Of a stretch of 64,000 bases of DNA, positions 26,111-35,877 are shown piece after piece (positions within the stretch are counted from its first letter, which is position 1; every line of letters starts with the position of its first letter). The notes beneath the pieces are model-generated. The model was not told the DNA's origin. It saw only the letters and a program-made list of their open reading frames with translations, and did no database searches. The translations under genes were made by a program, and so were the position numbers. Source of the DNA: Streptomyces lycii (GTDB lineage Bacteria; Actinomycetota; Actinomycetes; Streptomycetales; Streptomycetaceae); the NCBI RefSeq assembly GCF_009735685.1, contig NZ_WHPN01000391.1, forward strand, positions 1-64,000, given 5' to 3'.

Positions 26111-27022
26111 TCAGCCCGAGCGCGCGAGGCCCTCCATCGCGATGCGCTCGAATATCTTCTCGTCGGCGGCGAACAGCGAGTCCTGGATCGGCCAGTGCAG
26201 CACGATCTCGGTGAAGCCCAACTCCGCGTGGCGTCCGGCGAAGTCCCGGAAGGCCTCGACGGAGTCCAGCGGACGGTCCGGTGTGAAGCCCGTGAGCAGG
26301 ATCCTGTCCAGCTCCGCCGGGTCGCGCTCCACCTCGGCGCAGGCGTCGGCCAGGCGCTCCGTCTGGCGGCGGATCGCGGCCAGGGACTCGTCCGGGGTGC
26401 CCGTCTCGAAGACCTTCGGGTCGCCGGTCGTCACCCAGGCCTGCCCGTGCCGGGCGGCCAGCCGCAGCCCGCGCGGGCCCGTCGCCGCGACGGCGAACGG
26501 CAGCCGGGGGCGCTGGACACAGCCGGGGATGTTCCGCACCTCGTGGGCGGAGTAGAAGTCGCCCTCGTAGGAGACGACGTCCTCGGACAGCAGGCGGTCC
26601 AGCAGGGCGGTGAACTCCCCGAAGCGGTCGGCGCGCTCGCGCGGGGACCACGGGTCACGGCCGAGGGCGGTGGCGTCGAAGCCGGTGCCGCCCGCGCCGA
26701 TGCCCAGGGTGACACGGCCGCCACTGATGTCGTCCAGGGAGATCAGCTCCTTGGCGAGGGTCACCGGGTGGCGGAAGTTCGGGGACGTCACCAGGGTCCC
26801 CAGGCGCATCCGCCGGGTCGCGGCCGCGGCGGCGGTGAGGGTCGGCAGGGCGCCGAACCAGGGGCCGTCGCGGAAGGTACGCCAGGACAGGTGGTCGTAG
26901 GTGTAAGCGGTGTGGAAGCCGAGCTCCTCGGCGCGGCGCCACACCTCACCGCCGCCCTCGTGCCAGCGGCGGACGGGCAGGATCACGGTGCTGAGGCGCG
27001 GTGGACGCGGAGAGGAAGCCAT
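26111..27022 (-). CDS. LLM-class F420-dependent oxidoreductase
   Basis: The 303-residue protein has the luciferase-like monooxygenase fold, with YTYDHLSWR, RLGTLVTSPNFRHPVTLAKE and GGRVTLGIGAGGTG, as in actinobacterial F420- or flavin-dependent family members. The substrate is unknown. No ribosome binding site precedes the ATG, but a -10-like TAAGCT is exactly seven bases upstream, so the mRNA may be leaderless. It is divergent from the HAD phosphatase gene. Confidence 0.9.
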   Translation of the reverse strand: MASSPRPPRLSTVILPVRRWHEGGGEVWRRAEELGFHTAYTYDHLSWRTFRDGPWFGALPTLTAAAAATRRMRLGTLVTSPNFRHPVTLAKELISLDDISGGRVTLGIGAGGTGFDATALGRDPWSPRERADRFGEFTALLDRLLSEDVVSYEGDFYSAHEVRNIPGCVQRPRLPFAVAATGPRGLRLAARHGQAWVTTGDPKVFETGTPDESLAAIRRQTERLADACAEVERDPAELDRILLTGFTPDRPLDSVEAFRDFAGRHAELGFTEIVLHWPIQDSLFAADEKIFERIAMEGLARSG

Positions 27023-27207
27023 GGCGCCGAGCTTAGGACGGGGTCGTGACAGCCCGGGCCCCCGTCTGTGGAGAATCGTTTATGCACAGGCGCGCGGAAG
27101 CGCAAGACCCCAGAGGCGTCGTACCGGCGCACACCCCGGACGGCGTGTGCTGCTCCTCTGCGCGCCCCGTCGCACGCCTGTGCGCGCATATGCGGGAGGA
27201 TGGAGCG

Positions 27208-28104
27208 GTGACGTCTGCTACCGAGCGGCCAGAGCCGCACCAACCGGATCCGCCCGGGTCCACCGGCCCGTCGGTCCGCGCCCCCCGGCCCGTACGGATG
27301 ATCGCCACGGACCTCGACGGCACCCTGCTGCGCGACGACAAATCGGTCTCGCCCCGCACGGTCGCGGCCCTGGCCGCCGCGGAAGAGGCGGGTGTCGAGG
27401 TGTTCTTCGTCACCGGCCGGCCGGCCCGCTGGATGGACGTGGTCAGCGACCACGTGCACGGCCACGGCCTCGCCATCTGCGCCAACGGTGCCGCGGTCGT
27501 CGACCTGCACCGCGGCGGCGAGGTCCTGGAGGTCCGCCCGCTGCACCGCCCCGACGCCCTGGAGGTGGTCGCCGCGCTGCGCACGGCCGCGCCCGGCACC
27601 TCCTTCGCCGTCGAGCTGACCACCGGCATCCACTACGAGGCCGAATACCCGCCGTTCCACCTCGATCCCGGCGCCACGGTGGCCGCCGCCGAGAAGCTGC
27701 TGGCCGAGGACGCCCGGGACGCGGACCAGCCGGTGCTCAAACTGCTCGCGCACCACCCCGAGCTGACCCCGGACTCCTATCTGTCGCTCGCCCGGTCGGT
27801 GGCCGGCGCGCACGCCTCGTTCACCCGTTCCAGCCCCACCGCGCTGCTGGAGATCAGCGGACTCGGGGTCAGCAAGGCGTCGACACTCGCGCACTGCTGC
27901 GCCGAGCGCGGGATCGCGCCGGAGGAGGTGGTCGCATTCGGCGACATGCCCAACGACGTGGAGATGCTCACCTGGGCGGGCACCTCGTACGCCATGGCCA
28001 ACGCGCATCCCGACGTGCTGGCGGCGACCTCGGCCCACACGGTCGCGAACAACGAGGACGGCGTGGCCGTCGTCATCGAACGGATCCTGGCCGGTCGCGG
28101 CTAG
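27208..28104 (+). CDS. HAD-superfamily phosphatase (Cof type)
   Basis: The 298-residue protein begins its core with [11 protein letters not shown] (nucleophile and acid aspartates) and has VTGRP, and GDMPNDVEML near the end, as in Cof-type HAD phosphatases that act on sugar phosphates or nucleotides. The GTG start follows GGGAGGA at seven bases. The first 33 residues are a polar extension. It is a clear paralogue of the HAD gene that overlaps serS at 45.7-46.6 kb in this window. Confidence 0.92.
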   Translation: MTSATERPEPHQPDPPGSTGPSVRAPRPVRMIATDLDGTLLRDDKSVSPRTVAALAAAEEAGVEVFFVTGRPARWMDVVSDHVHGHGLAICANGAAVVDLHRGGEVLEVRPLHRPDALEVVAALRTAAPGTSFAVELTTGIHYEAEYPPFHLDPGATVAAAEKLLAEDARDADQPVLKLLAHHPELTPDSYLSLARSVAGAHASFTRSSPTALLEISGLGVSKASTLAHCCAERGIAPEEVVAFGDMPNDVEMLTWAGTSYAMANAHPDVLAATSAHTVANNEDGVAVVIERILAGRG

Positions 28105-28268
28105 CGCGGGAACGCGGCGCCGGACGACGTGCCCGGCCGGGACGGCTCACGCAGTACCGGCCGCGGAGCCGGCTCACGGCCCGCGGTACGGGCTCACGGA
28201 CCGCGGTACGGGTTCGCCCGGCGGGCACCGCAGTACCGGTTCGCCCGGCGGGCATCGCACGAACCGGC
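28105..28268. repeat. Intergenic direct repeats
   Basis: Units around GGTTCGCCCGGCGGGCA and CGCGGTACGGGCTCACGG repeat two to three times each in this convergent gap. No gene is present. Confidence 0.55.
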
Positions 28269-31200
28269 TCACGCGGTGGGGACCGACGCCGCCCGGCCGC
28301 CGCCGTGCGGGCTGCCCGTGCCGTTCGTGCCGTTCATGCGACCCGTGCCGCCCGTGCTGTCCGTGCTGTCCGTGCTGTTCGAGCGGTTCGTGCCGTCCGG
28401 GGCGCTCGCGCGGGCAGGTTGCGGAGCGTCCGGAGCGCCCGCCGCACCAGCACAGGCCTCCGCACCGGCCCCGTCCTCCGCACCGGCTCCGGCCCCCGCA
28501 GCCGCCCCCTCATTGTCCGCTCCCCCCGGCGGAATCCGCCGGTCGTCCGCTTCCCGCTCCCGGTCGAGCATCCGCCGGAACGGCCCGTCGGCCGCCGCCA
28601 GCGCGTCGTACGCACCGCGCTGCACGGCGCGCCCCGCCTCCAGGACGACGATCTCGTCGACCGCGTCGAGCCCCGCCAACCGGTGGGTGATGAGCACGGT
28701 GGCCCGGCCCTCGGTCGCGGCCAGCAGATCGGCCGTGAGGGCGTCCGCCGTGGCCAGGTCCAGGTGCTCGGCGGGCTCGTCCAGCACCAGTACGGGGAAG
28801 TCGGCGAGCAGCGCGCGGGCCAGCGCGAGGCGCTGCCGCTGGCCGCCGGAGAGCCGTGCGCCGTGCTCGCCGACCAGCGTGTCCAGCCCGTCGGGAAGCC
28901 CGTCGGCCCAGTCGAGCAGCCGGGCGCGCCGCAGCGCCGCGCGCAGTTCGGACTCGTCCGCGGCGGGCCGGGCGAGCCGGAGGTTCTCGCGCAGTGAACT
29001 GTCGAAGAGGTGGGCGTCCTGCGCGCACAGCCCGACCAGCCGGCGTACGGCGTCGCCGTCGAGCGCCGCGGCGTCGGTGCCCGCGAGGGTGTATGTGCCG
29101 GACTCGGCGTCGAGGAAGCGCAGCAGTACCTGGGCGAGGGTCGTCTTGCCCGAGCCGGAGGGTCCGACGACGGCGATCCGCCGTCCGGGGCCGAGATCCA
29201 GGCCGATCCCGTCGAGGGCGGGGGACCGCTGTCCCGGGTGGCGTGCCGTCAGGTTCCGTACGGCCAGCGGGAACGGTGTCGCGGGCGGTCCGGCCGGCCG
29301 CTCCGGTTCGCGTACGGGCTCGGGCGCGGTCAGCACCTCCTGCACCCGCCCGGCCGCCCGGTGGGCCCGCTGCCGGTAGCGCACGGCGAGCGGCAGCCCG
29401 GACACCGCCTCGAACGCCGCGAGCGGAGTGAGCACCACGACGGCGAGGGCCACCCCGGCGAGCCGCCCGTCGTGCACGGCCCGCACACCGGTCCAGGCCG
29501 ACGCGGCCACGGTGAGCCCGCAGATCAGCGAGGCGAGCCCGGCCCCGGCCCCGGCGGCGGTCGCGGAGCGGGCCGCGAGAGAGGTGAGCAGCACGTCGGC
29601 GCGGCGTACGTCCTCCGTACGGGCGGGAAGGGCGCCGGCGACGGTCAGTTCGGCGGTGCCGGTCAGGAGGTCCAGCACTCGTACGGACAGGGCGCCGCGG
29701 GCCGGGGCCAGCCGGCGCTCGGCCCGCCGGGAGACCGCGGCCGAGAGCAGGGGCACCCCGGCCCCGGCGGCGAGCAGCCCGGCGGCGAGCACCGCCCCGG
29801 CCTCCGGCAGCAGCCAGGCCGTGAAGCCGACGGCGCCCGTGCCCACCAGGAGCGCCGCGCCGACCGGGAGCCGCCAGCGCAGGAAGTAGTCCTGCAACGA
29901 GTCGACGTCGGCGACGAGCCGTGACAGCAGGTCACCGCGGCGGGTGTCGCGGAGCCCGGCGGGGGCGAGCCGTTCGAGCCGCCGGAAGACGGCCACCCGG
30001 AGGTCGGCGAGCATGCGGAAGACGGCGTCGTGCGCCACGAGCCGCTCGGCGTAGCGGAAGACGGCCCGTCCGATGCCGAACGCCCGGGTCGCCGTGACGG
30101 CCACCATCAGATAGAGGATCGGGGGCTGCTCCGATGCCCGGGAGATCAGATAGCCGGACACGGCCATGAGCCCGACGGCGCTGCCCAGCGCGAGACTTCC
30201 GAGGAGCAGCGCCAGCGCGAACCGGCCGCGGCGTGCCTTGGCCATCCACCGCACCCGGCGCAACGGGTCACTGGCCCGGTCACCGCCGGTCCGGTCACCG
30301 CCGGCCCGGACAACGCGCGCCCGATCCGGGACCGCCGAGCCCGGGACCGCCGAACCCGGCACCCCGGAACTCGGTACCCCCGAGCCCGCGGCCCCCGAAT
30401 CCGGGACCGTCGAGCCCGGGGTCGCCGAACCCGGCACCCCCGAGCCCGGGGTCGCCGAACCCGGCACCCCCGAGCCCGCGATCCCCGAACCCACGTCCGT
30501 CGAGCCGGGTACCACTGAATCCGGCACCCTCGAACCCGGTGCCACCGAACCCGGCGCCACCGGACCAGCGCTGTCCGCGTCCGCCGTCACCGCACGCGCG
30601 ATCCCCCCGGCACCGTACGCGGCAGGTGATGCGGTGATCCGCTCCGGACGCGGACGGCCGGAGCCCTCCGGCGAGGGCCCGCCGGTCCTGCCGGCGGCGG
30701 ACGGGGCAGGGATGACGGAGACCGGACCACGGATGACGGAGGCCGGGGCCGAGTCGGCGGGCCGGGGGAGGGCGACCACCCGGTCCGCGACCGCGAGCAG
30801 TGCGGGCCGGTGCACCGTCATCAGGACCGTGCGCCCCGCCGCGAGTCGCCGTACGGAGTCCACGACGGCCGACTCCGTCTCCCCGTCCAGGTTCGCGGTC
30901 GGCTCGTCCAGCAGCAGCACCGGCCGGTCCGCGAGGAACGCCCTGGCCAGCGCGATCCGCTGCCGCTGCCCGGCCGACAGCCCGGCGCCGCCCTCACCGA
31001 TCGTCGCCTCCGGTCCGTCGGGAAGCTCCGATACGAAGCCGAGCGCGCCCGCGTCGCGCAGAGCGGCCCGTACCGCCGTGTCGTCGGCGTCCGGCACGGC
31101 CAGCCGTACGTTCTCGGCGATCGTCCCGGCGAAGAGGTAGGGATGCTGCGGTACCCAGGCGATCTGCCGCCGCCAGCTGTCCGGGGCGACCGTCCGCAGA

Positions 31201-32720
31201 TCGGTGCCGTCGAGCAGCACCCGGCCGGCCGCGGGCTCCGCGAAACCGAGGACGGCGGCCAGCAGCGTCGACTTCCCGGCCCCGCTGGGTCCGGTCACGG
31301 CGACCGTCTCGCCGGGCGTGATCTCCAGCGTCGTCTCCGGCAGCGAAGGACCGGGGCGCCCGGGGTGCCGCACCACCAGCCCTTCGATCCGCAGGGCCGC
31401 CCGCCGCGCGTCGGGGGCCGGGAGGGGACCGGTCCGGGCCGAGTGGCCGGCACCGCACGACGCGGCACCGGGACCGCCCGCCGCCGGATCGTGGCTGCCC
31501 GACGCCGTACCGGAGCCGGCCGCCGGTGCCGTACCCGCACCGTTGACCGCGGCCCTTGAACCCCGCGCCCCCGAGCGGTCCGCCGTCCTCCCCGAGCCTT
31601 GCGCCTCCGAACCGTCCGCCTCCGAACCGTCCGCCTCCGAACCGTCCGCCCCCGAACCGTCCGCCCCCGAAGCTTCGACCCCCGAACCTGCACCCCCCGA
31701 GCCGTCCGCCGTCCTCTCCGAGCCCCGCGCCCCCGGATCTCCAGCCCCCGTGCCCGTCCCCGTCGGCTCCGTCTCCAGGACCGCGAACACCTCCTCCGCC
31801 GCGGCCACCCCCTCGGCGGCCGCGTGGTACTGCGCACCGACCTGCCGCAGCGGCAGATACGCCTCCGGCGCGAGAATCAGCACCACCAGCCCGGTGGTGA
31901 GGTCCAGATCGCCGTGGACCAGCCGCATGCCGATGCCGACGGCGACCAGGGCCACGGACAGCGTCGACAGCAGTTCGAGCGCGAAGGAGGACAGGAAGGC
32001 GACCCGCAGCGTGCGCAGCGTCGCCCGCCGGTAGTCGGCCGTGACGGCGCGGATCGAGTCGGCCTGCGCACGGGCCCGTCCGAAGACCTTCAGGGTGGGC
32101 AGACCGGCGACGACATCGAGGAAGTGCCCGGAGAGACGGGCGAGTTGGCGCCACTGCCGGTCCATCATCGAGCGCGTGGCCCAGCCGATCAGGACCATGA
32201 ACACCGGTATCAGCGGGAGGGTGGCCACGATGACCGCCGCGGACACCCAGTCGTCCAGGACGATCCGGCTGAGCACGGCTGCCGGTACGACGACCGCCAG
32301 CCCGAGCTGGGGCAGATAGCGCGCGAAGTAGTCGTCCAGCGCGTCGACACCGCGGGTGGCCAGTGCCGACAGTTCACCGCTGCGCCGCGATCCCAGCCAG
32401 CCCGGTCCGAGGCGTGTGGCGTGCCGCAGCAGCCGCATCCGCAGCTCGGACTTGGCCGCCGCGCTCGCCCGGTGCGCGGCGAGTTCGGTCAGCCAGGACA
32501 CGATGCCGCGCCCGGCGGACACGGCGACCAGCAAGAGCAGCTGGGTGTTCAGCGCGCCGGTGTCCAGGCCGCGCTGGAACGCCCCGACGACGATCTCGGC
32601 GAGCAGCACGGCCTGGGCCACGACCAGCCCCGCCCCGGCCAGCCCGAGCGCGACGACCGCCGCGAGGAAGACGCGGGTCGCGCGTGCGTAGCGCAGCAGT
32701 CGCGGGTCGACGGGTTTCAC
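28269..32720 (-). CDS. cydCD: Fused CydD-CydC thiol reductant ABC exporter
   Basis: The 1483-residue protein fuses both halves of the exporter of cysteine/glutathione-type thiols needed to assemble cytochrome bd. The first half has membrane helices (1-300) and an ATPase with GPSGAGKST and LSAGQRQR. The second has membrane helices (about 820-1120) and GPSGSGKTT with LSGGQRQR. Two low-complexity stretches interrupt it: about 318-437, inside half one, and a Pro/Gly/Ser-rich linker at 653-818 made of [10 protein letters not shown]-type repeats. The start is GTG with GGAGG at nine bases; the upstream TTG abuts that site and is not usable. A parS site overlaps this start codon. Third gene of the cyd operon. 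Confidence 0.96.
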   Translation of the reverse strand: MKPVDPRLLRYARATRVFLAAVVALGLAGAGLVVAQAVLLAEIVVGAFQRGLDTGALNTQLLLLVAVSAGRGIVSWLTELAAHRASAAAKSELRMRLLRHATRLGPGWLGSRRSGELSALATRGVDALDDYFARYLPQLGLAVVVPAAVLSRIVLDDWVSAAVIVATLPLIPVFMVLIGWATRSMMDRQWRQLARLSGHFLDVVAGLPTLKVFGRARAQADSIRAVTADYRRATLRTLRVAFLSSFALELLSTLSVALVAVGIGMRLVHGDLDLTTGLVVLILAPEAYLPLRQVGAQYHAAAEGVAAAEEVFAVLETEPTGTGTGAGDPGARGSERTADGSGGAGSGVEASGADGSGADGSEADGSEADGSEAQGSGRTADRSGARGSRAAVNGAGTAPAAGSGTASGSHDPAAGGPGAASCGAGHSARTGPLPAPDARRAALRIEGLVVRHPGRPGPSLPETTLEITPGETVAVTGPSGAGKSTLLAAVLGFAEPAAGRVLLDGTDLRTVAPDSWRRQIAWVPQHPYLFAGTIAENVRLAVPDADDTAVRAALRDAGALGFVSELPDGPEATIGEGGAGLSAGQRQRIALARAFLADRPVLLLDEPTANLDGETESAVVDSVRRLAAGRTVLMTVHRPALLAVADRVVALPRPADSAPASVIRGPVSVIPAPSAAGRTGGPSPEGSGRPRPERITASPAAYGAGGIARAVTADADSAGPVAPGSVAPGSRVPDSVVPGSTDVGSGIAGSGVPGSATPGSGVPGSATPGSTVPDSGAAGSGVPSSGVPGSAVPGSAVPDRARVVRAGGDRTGGDRASDPLRRVRWMAKARRGRFALALLLGSLALGSAVGLMAVSGYLISRASEQPPILYLMVAVTATRAFGIGRAVFRYAERLVAHDAVFRMLADLRVAVFRRLERLAPAGLRDTRRGDLLSRLVADVDSLQDYFLRWRLPVGAALLVGTGAVGFTAWLLPEAGAVLAAGLLAAGAGVPLLSAAVSRRAERRLAPARGALSVRVLDLLTGTAELTVAGALPARTEDVRRADVLLTSLAARSATAAGAGAGLASLICGLTVAASAWTGVRAVHDGRLAGVALAVVVLTPLAAFEAVSGLPLAVRYRQRAHRAAGRVQEVLTAPEPVREPERPAGPPATPFPLAVRNLTARHPGQRSPALDGIGLDLGPGRRIAVVGPSGSGKTTLAQVLLRFLDAESGTYTLAGTDAAALDGDAVRRLVGLCAQDAHLFDSSLRENLRLARPAADESELRAALRRARLLDWADGLPDGLDTLVGEHGARLSGGQRQRLALARALLADFPVLVLDEPAEHLDLATADALTADLLAATEGRATVLITHRLAGLDAVDEIVVLEAGRAVQRGAYDALAAADGPFRRMLDREREADDRRIPPGGADNEGAAAGAGAGAEDGAGAEACAGAAGAPDAPQPARASAPDGTNRSNSTDSTDSTGGTGRMNGTNGTGSPHGGGRAASVPTA

Positions 32721-32727
32721 GTGAAAC
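32714..32727. promoter_or_regulatory. parS site overlapping the cydCD start codon
   Basis: A perfect GTTTCACGTGAAAC lies across the GTG start codon of cydCD and seven of the nine bases separating it from its ribosome binding site. ParB binding here would occupy the start region of the gene. Confidence 0.92.
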
Positions 32728-32793
32728 AACCTCCTCTTCCGGGTCCCAGCAGGCCGAGTCCCGGCGGGCCGAGTCGTCGGGGCGGACAGAGAC

Positions 32794-33795
32794 TCAGTGC
32801 GCGTCCGCGATGTGCTGTGTGCCGATCCGCTTGCGGAAGACCCAGTAGGTCCAGCCCTGGTAGAGCATCACCAGCGGAGTCGCCACCGCGGCGCACCAGG
32901 TCATGATCTTCAGCGTGTACGGAGTGGAGGAGGCGTTGTCGACCGTCAGGCTCCACTCCTCGTTGAGCGAGGACGGCATGACGTCCGGGAACAGCACCAG
33001 GAAGAGCATGGCGACGGCGGCCACGATCGTGACCCCGGACAGAGCGAACGCCCAGCCCTCCCGGCCACGTGCGTTCATCACGATCGCCGCCACCAGCGCG
33101 ACGGCGGCGACCAGCATCGCCGCGAGGCTCACCCCGTCACCGCCGTCCGCCTGCGTGAGGCCGAGGAAGGCGACCGCGAGCACGGCCGCGGCCGAGCCGA
33201 CGCCCGTCGCCAGCCTGCGCGCCCGCACCCGGATGTCGCCGAGCGTCTTGAGCGCGATGAACACGGCCCCGTGGAAGGTGAAGAGGGTGAGCGTGACCGC
33301 GCCGCCGAGCAGGGCGTACGGGTTCAGCAGATCCAGCAGGCCGCCGGTGTACTCCATCCGGGCGTCGATCTCCACACCGCGCACGATGTTGCCGAAGGCC
33401 ACGCCCCACAGCACGGCGGGCAGCAGCGAGCACCAGAAGATGGCGTGCTCCCAGTTGGTCTGCCAGCGGTCCTCGTCCCGCTTGTGCCGGTACTCGAAGG
33501 CGACACCGCGCACGATCAGGCAGACCAGGACGGCCAGCAGCGGCACGTAGAAACCGGAGAAGAGGGTGGCGTACCACTCGGGAAAGGCGGCGAAGGTGGC
33601 GCCGCCGGCGGCGATCAGCCAGACCTCGTTGCCGTCCCAGACCGGCCCGATGGTGTTGATGAGGACGCGCCGCTCCTTGCGGTTCCGGGCCAGTCCCTTG
33701 GTGAGCACACCGACCCCGAAGTCGAAGCCCTCCAGGAAGAAGTAGCCGGTCCACAGGACGGCGATGACGACGAACCAAAGATCGTTGAGTTCCAT
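32794..33795 (-). CDS. cydB: Cytochrome bd ubiquinol/menaquinol oxidase subunit II
   Basis: The 333-residue protein has about eight to nine membrane helices and the CydB signatures FLEGFDFGVG near the N-terminus, GPVWDGNEVWLIAAGGATFAAFPEWYA and SGFYVPL. It forms the terminal oxidase with CydA, reducing oxygen with high affinity at the plasma membrane. It lies 39 bp after cydA and 73 bp before cydCD, in one operon. Confidence 0.97.
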   Translation of the reverse strand: MELNDLWFVVIAVLWTGYFFLEGFDFGVGVLTKGLARNRKERRVLINTIGPVWDGNEVWLIAAGGATFAAFPEWYATLFSGFYVPLLAVLVCLIVRGVAFEYRHKRDEDRWQTNWEHAIFWCSLLPAVLWGVAFGNIVRGVEIDARMEYTGGLLDLLNPYALLGGAVTLTLFTFHGAVFIALKTLGDIRVRARRLATGVGSAAAVLAVAFLGLTQADGGDGVSLAAMLVAAVALVAAIVMNARGREGWAFALSGVTIVAAVAMLFLVLFPDVMPSSLNEEWSLTVDNASSTPYTLKIMTWCAAVATPLVMLYQGWTYWVFRKRIGTQHIADAH

Positions 33796-33834
33796 GCCTC
33801 GCTCCCCAGCAGTTCAGTACGAGAAGGCCGACGG

Positions 33835-35415
33835 TCAGTACGAGAAGGCCATCGGCCGGTCGGCCTCGGCGGCGCCGTCCCCGGAGCCGGAACCGGGGCC
33901 GGAACCGGGGCCGGGACCGGAGCGCGGGCCGCCGTGGCCGCCGATCCGGGTGGGCGGGTCGAGGTCGGCCGCGGTCAGCTCGGGCGGTCCGGCCTTGGCG
34001 TACTTCACCAGGAGCCGGACCTCGATCACCGCCAGCACCGCGTAGAGCAGGGTGAAGACGCTCATCGACAGCAGGACCTCGGCCTGGGAGGTGCCGGGGG
34101 AGACCGCGTCCTCGGTGCGCAGGACCCCGTAGACGACCCAGGGCTGCCGGCCCATCTCGGTGAAGATCCAGCCCCAGGAGCTGGCGATCAGCGGGAAACC
34201 GATGGTCAGCACGGCGACGCGCCAGTACCAGTCGGTCAGCGCGGGGCCGAGCGTCCGGCGGCGGGTGAGCGCGAGTCGCGGCACCTCGTCCTCGGTGGTA
34301 CGGAGTTCCGGGGCGAGCCAGAGCCGCTTGCGGGTGAGATACAGGCCGGCGAGGCCGATGGCGAAGGAGGTCATGCCGAAGCCGATCATCCAGCGGAAGC
34401 CCCAGTAGGCGACGGGGATGTTGGGCCGGTAGTCGCCGGGGCCGTACCGCTCCTGCTCGGCCTCGTTGACGTCGTTGATGCCGGGGACCTCGGATTCCAG
34501 GTCGCCGTGCGCGAGGAAGGACAGCAGCCCCGGGATCTCGACGGCGACGTCGTTGTGGCCCTCGTCCACGTCCCCGTAGGCGAACACGGAGAACGGCGCC
34601 GGTGCCTCGCTCTCCCAGAGCGCCTCCGCCGAGGCCATCTTCATCGGCTGCTGCTCGAACATGACCTTGCTGAGCTGGTCGCCGCTGACCGCGGTGAGCA
34701 GGCCGCCGGCGACCAGCGTCACCAGCCCGAGGCGCAACGAGGTCCGCATCACCGGCACATGCCGCCCGCGCCGCAGATGGACGGCGGCGATGCCGGTCAT
34801 GAAGGCACCGCCCGCCAGGAAGGCCGCGGTGAGGGTGTGGAAGACGACGACGAGCGTGGTGTCCTGGGTGAGCACCGCCAGGAAGTCGGTCAGCTCGGCC
34901 CGGCCGGTCCGCTCGTTGATGCGGTAGCCGACCGGGTGCTGCATCCAGGAGTTCGCCGCGAGGATGAAGTAGGCGGAGAGCACGGTGCCGATCGCGACCA
35001 TCCACATGCATCCGGCGTGGATCCGCTTCGGCAGCTTGTCCCAGCCGAAGATCCACAGGCCGATGAAGGTCGACTCGAAGAAGAAGGCGATCAGGGCCTC
35101 GAAGGCAAGCGGGGCGCCGAAGACGTCCCCGACGAAGCGCGAGTAGTCGGACCAGTTCATGCCGAACTGGAACTCCTGCACGATCCCGGTGACCACGCCG
35201 AGGGCGATGTTGATCAGGAAGAGCTTGCCCCAGAACTTGGTCGCGCGGAGGTACTTCTCCTTGCCCGTCCGCACCCAGGCGGTCTCGAGCCCGGCCACCA
35301 GGGAGGCGAGGGAGATCGTCAGTGGGACGAAGAGGAAGTGGTAGACGGTGGTGATACCGAACTGCCAGCGGGCCAGCGTCTCGGGCGCCAGCGCCAGGGT
35401 CATGTCCGCGGTCAC
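33835..35415 (-). CDS. cydA: Cytochrome bd ubiquinol/menaquinol oxidase subunit I
   Basis: The 526-residue protein carries the haem ligands expected for CydA: His26 (YHFLFVPLTI), His193 (FHTLTAA) and Met421 (TEMGRQPW). The quinol-binding loop is of the short type seen in actinobacteria. The C-terminal 45 residues are a Gly/Pro/Ser-rich tail. The GTG start has GGAG at about nine bases; an ATG four codons later lacks such a site. It is the first gene of cydA-cydB-cydCD. A Rex-type operator 85 bp upstream and a long palindrome in the leader point to redox control. Confidence 0.97.
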   Translation of the reverse strand: MTADMTLALAPETLARWQFGITTVYHFLFVPLTISLASLVAGLETAWVRTGKEKYLRATKFWGKLFLINIALGVVTGIVQEFQFGMNWSDYSRFVGDVFGAPLAFEALIAFFFESTFIGLWIFGWDKLPKRIHAGCMWMVAIGTVLSAYFILAANSWMQHPVGYRINERTGRAELTDFLAVLTQDTTLVVVFHTLTAAFLAGGAFMTGIAAVHLRRGRHVPVMRTSLRLGLVTLVAGGLLTAVSGDQLSKVMFEQQPMKMASAEALWESEAPAPFSVFAYGDVDEGHNDVAVEIPGLLSFLAHGDLESEVPGINDVNEAEQERYGPGDYRPNIPVAYWGFRWMIGFGMTSFAIGLAGLYLTRKRLWLAPELRTTEDEVPRLALTRRRTLGPALTDWYWRVAVLTIGFPLIASSWGWIFTEMGRQPWVVYGVLRTEDAVSPGTSQAEVLLSMSVFTLLYAVLAVIEVRLLVKYAKAGPPELTAADLDPPTRIGGHGGPRSGPGPGSGPGSGSGDGAAEADRPMAFSY

Positions 35416-35457
35416 GGTCGTTGCTCCTCACATCGCTGCGAAACCGGCGCGACGTAT

Positions 35458-35495
35458 CACCTGCTTCGTCCCGTACATACGGGGCAAAGCAGGTG
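35458..35495. repeat. Long imperfect palindrome in the cydA leader
   Basis: Two 18-base arms, CACCTGCTTCGTCCCGTA and its near complement, are separated by two bases, with one mismatch and one G-T pair. It lies between the Rex-type operator and the cydA start, about 43-80 bases before the gene. It could form an RNA hairpin in the mRNA leader or bind a dimeric regulator. Confidence 0.8.
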
Positions 35496-35499
35496 CGCT

Positions 35500-35523
35500 T
35501 GTGAACGCGTTCACATTCACAAG
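35500..35523. promoter_or_regulatory. Rex-type operator of the cyd operon
   Basis: TGTGAACGCGTTCACA is a perfect 16-bp palindrome matching the Streptomyces Rex operator known upstream of cydA. Rex is an NADH/NAD-sensing repressor encoded elsewhere. A further half-site TTCACAAG follows directly (35516-35523) and is the inverse of CTTGTGAA at 35498, so a second, wider palindrome overlaps the first. Confidence 0.92.
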
Positions 35524-35877
35524 CCCAGTATGCCGCACAGCTTTTCCGTAGATGTGACCGGGGGTGTGTGCCCTGTGACACACACCCCCGCAGACGCCGC
35601 GGACCGGCGGGCTCCGGTCGGCCCTCGGCCACGGCCGGCATGCCCGGGCAGTTGCCCGGCCGTGGTCAGGCAGTTGCCCGGCCACTGTGCGGCCGTGGTC
35701 AAGCCGTGCCCGGCCCTGTGTCGGTCCTGCTCCGGTTCCGGCCCGCGGGCCGCCGCGCGAAGCGCCTCGTAAACCGGCTCGCGAACGCCCCGCGAACCAC
35801 CCCGTGAAACACCTCTCAAACCGCCCCGCGAACCACCCCGCGAGCCGCTTCCGGCCGGCACCCGCCGGTACCGCCCG
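35524..35877. other. Gene-free gap between cydA and hisC
   Basis: No gene is visible. The part nearest the operator should contain the cyd promoter. CAGTTGCCCGGCC repeats twice at about 35650-35685 and CGCGAACCACCCCG-type units repeat at 35780-35845, at the 3' end of hisC. Confidence 0.5.
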
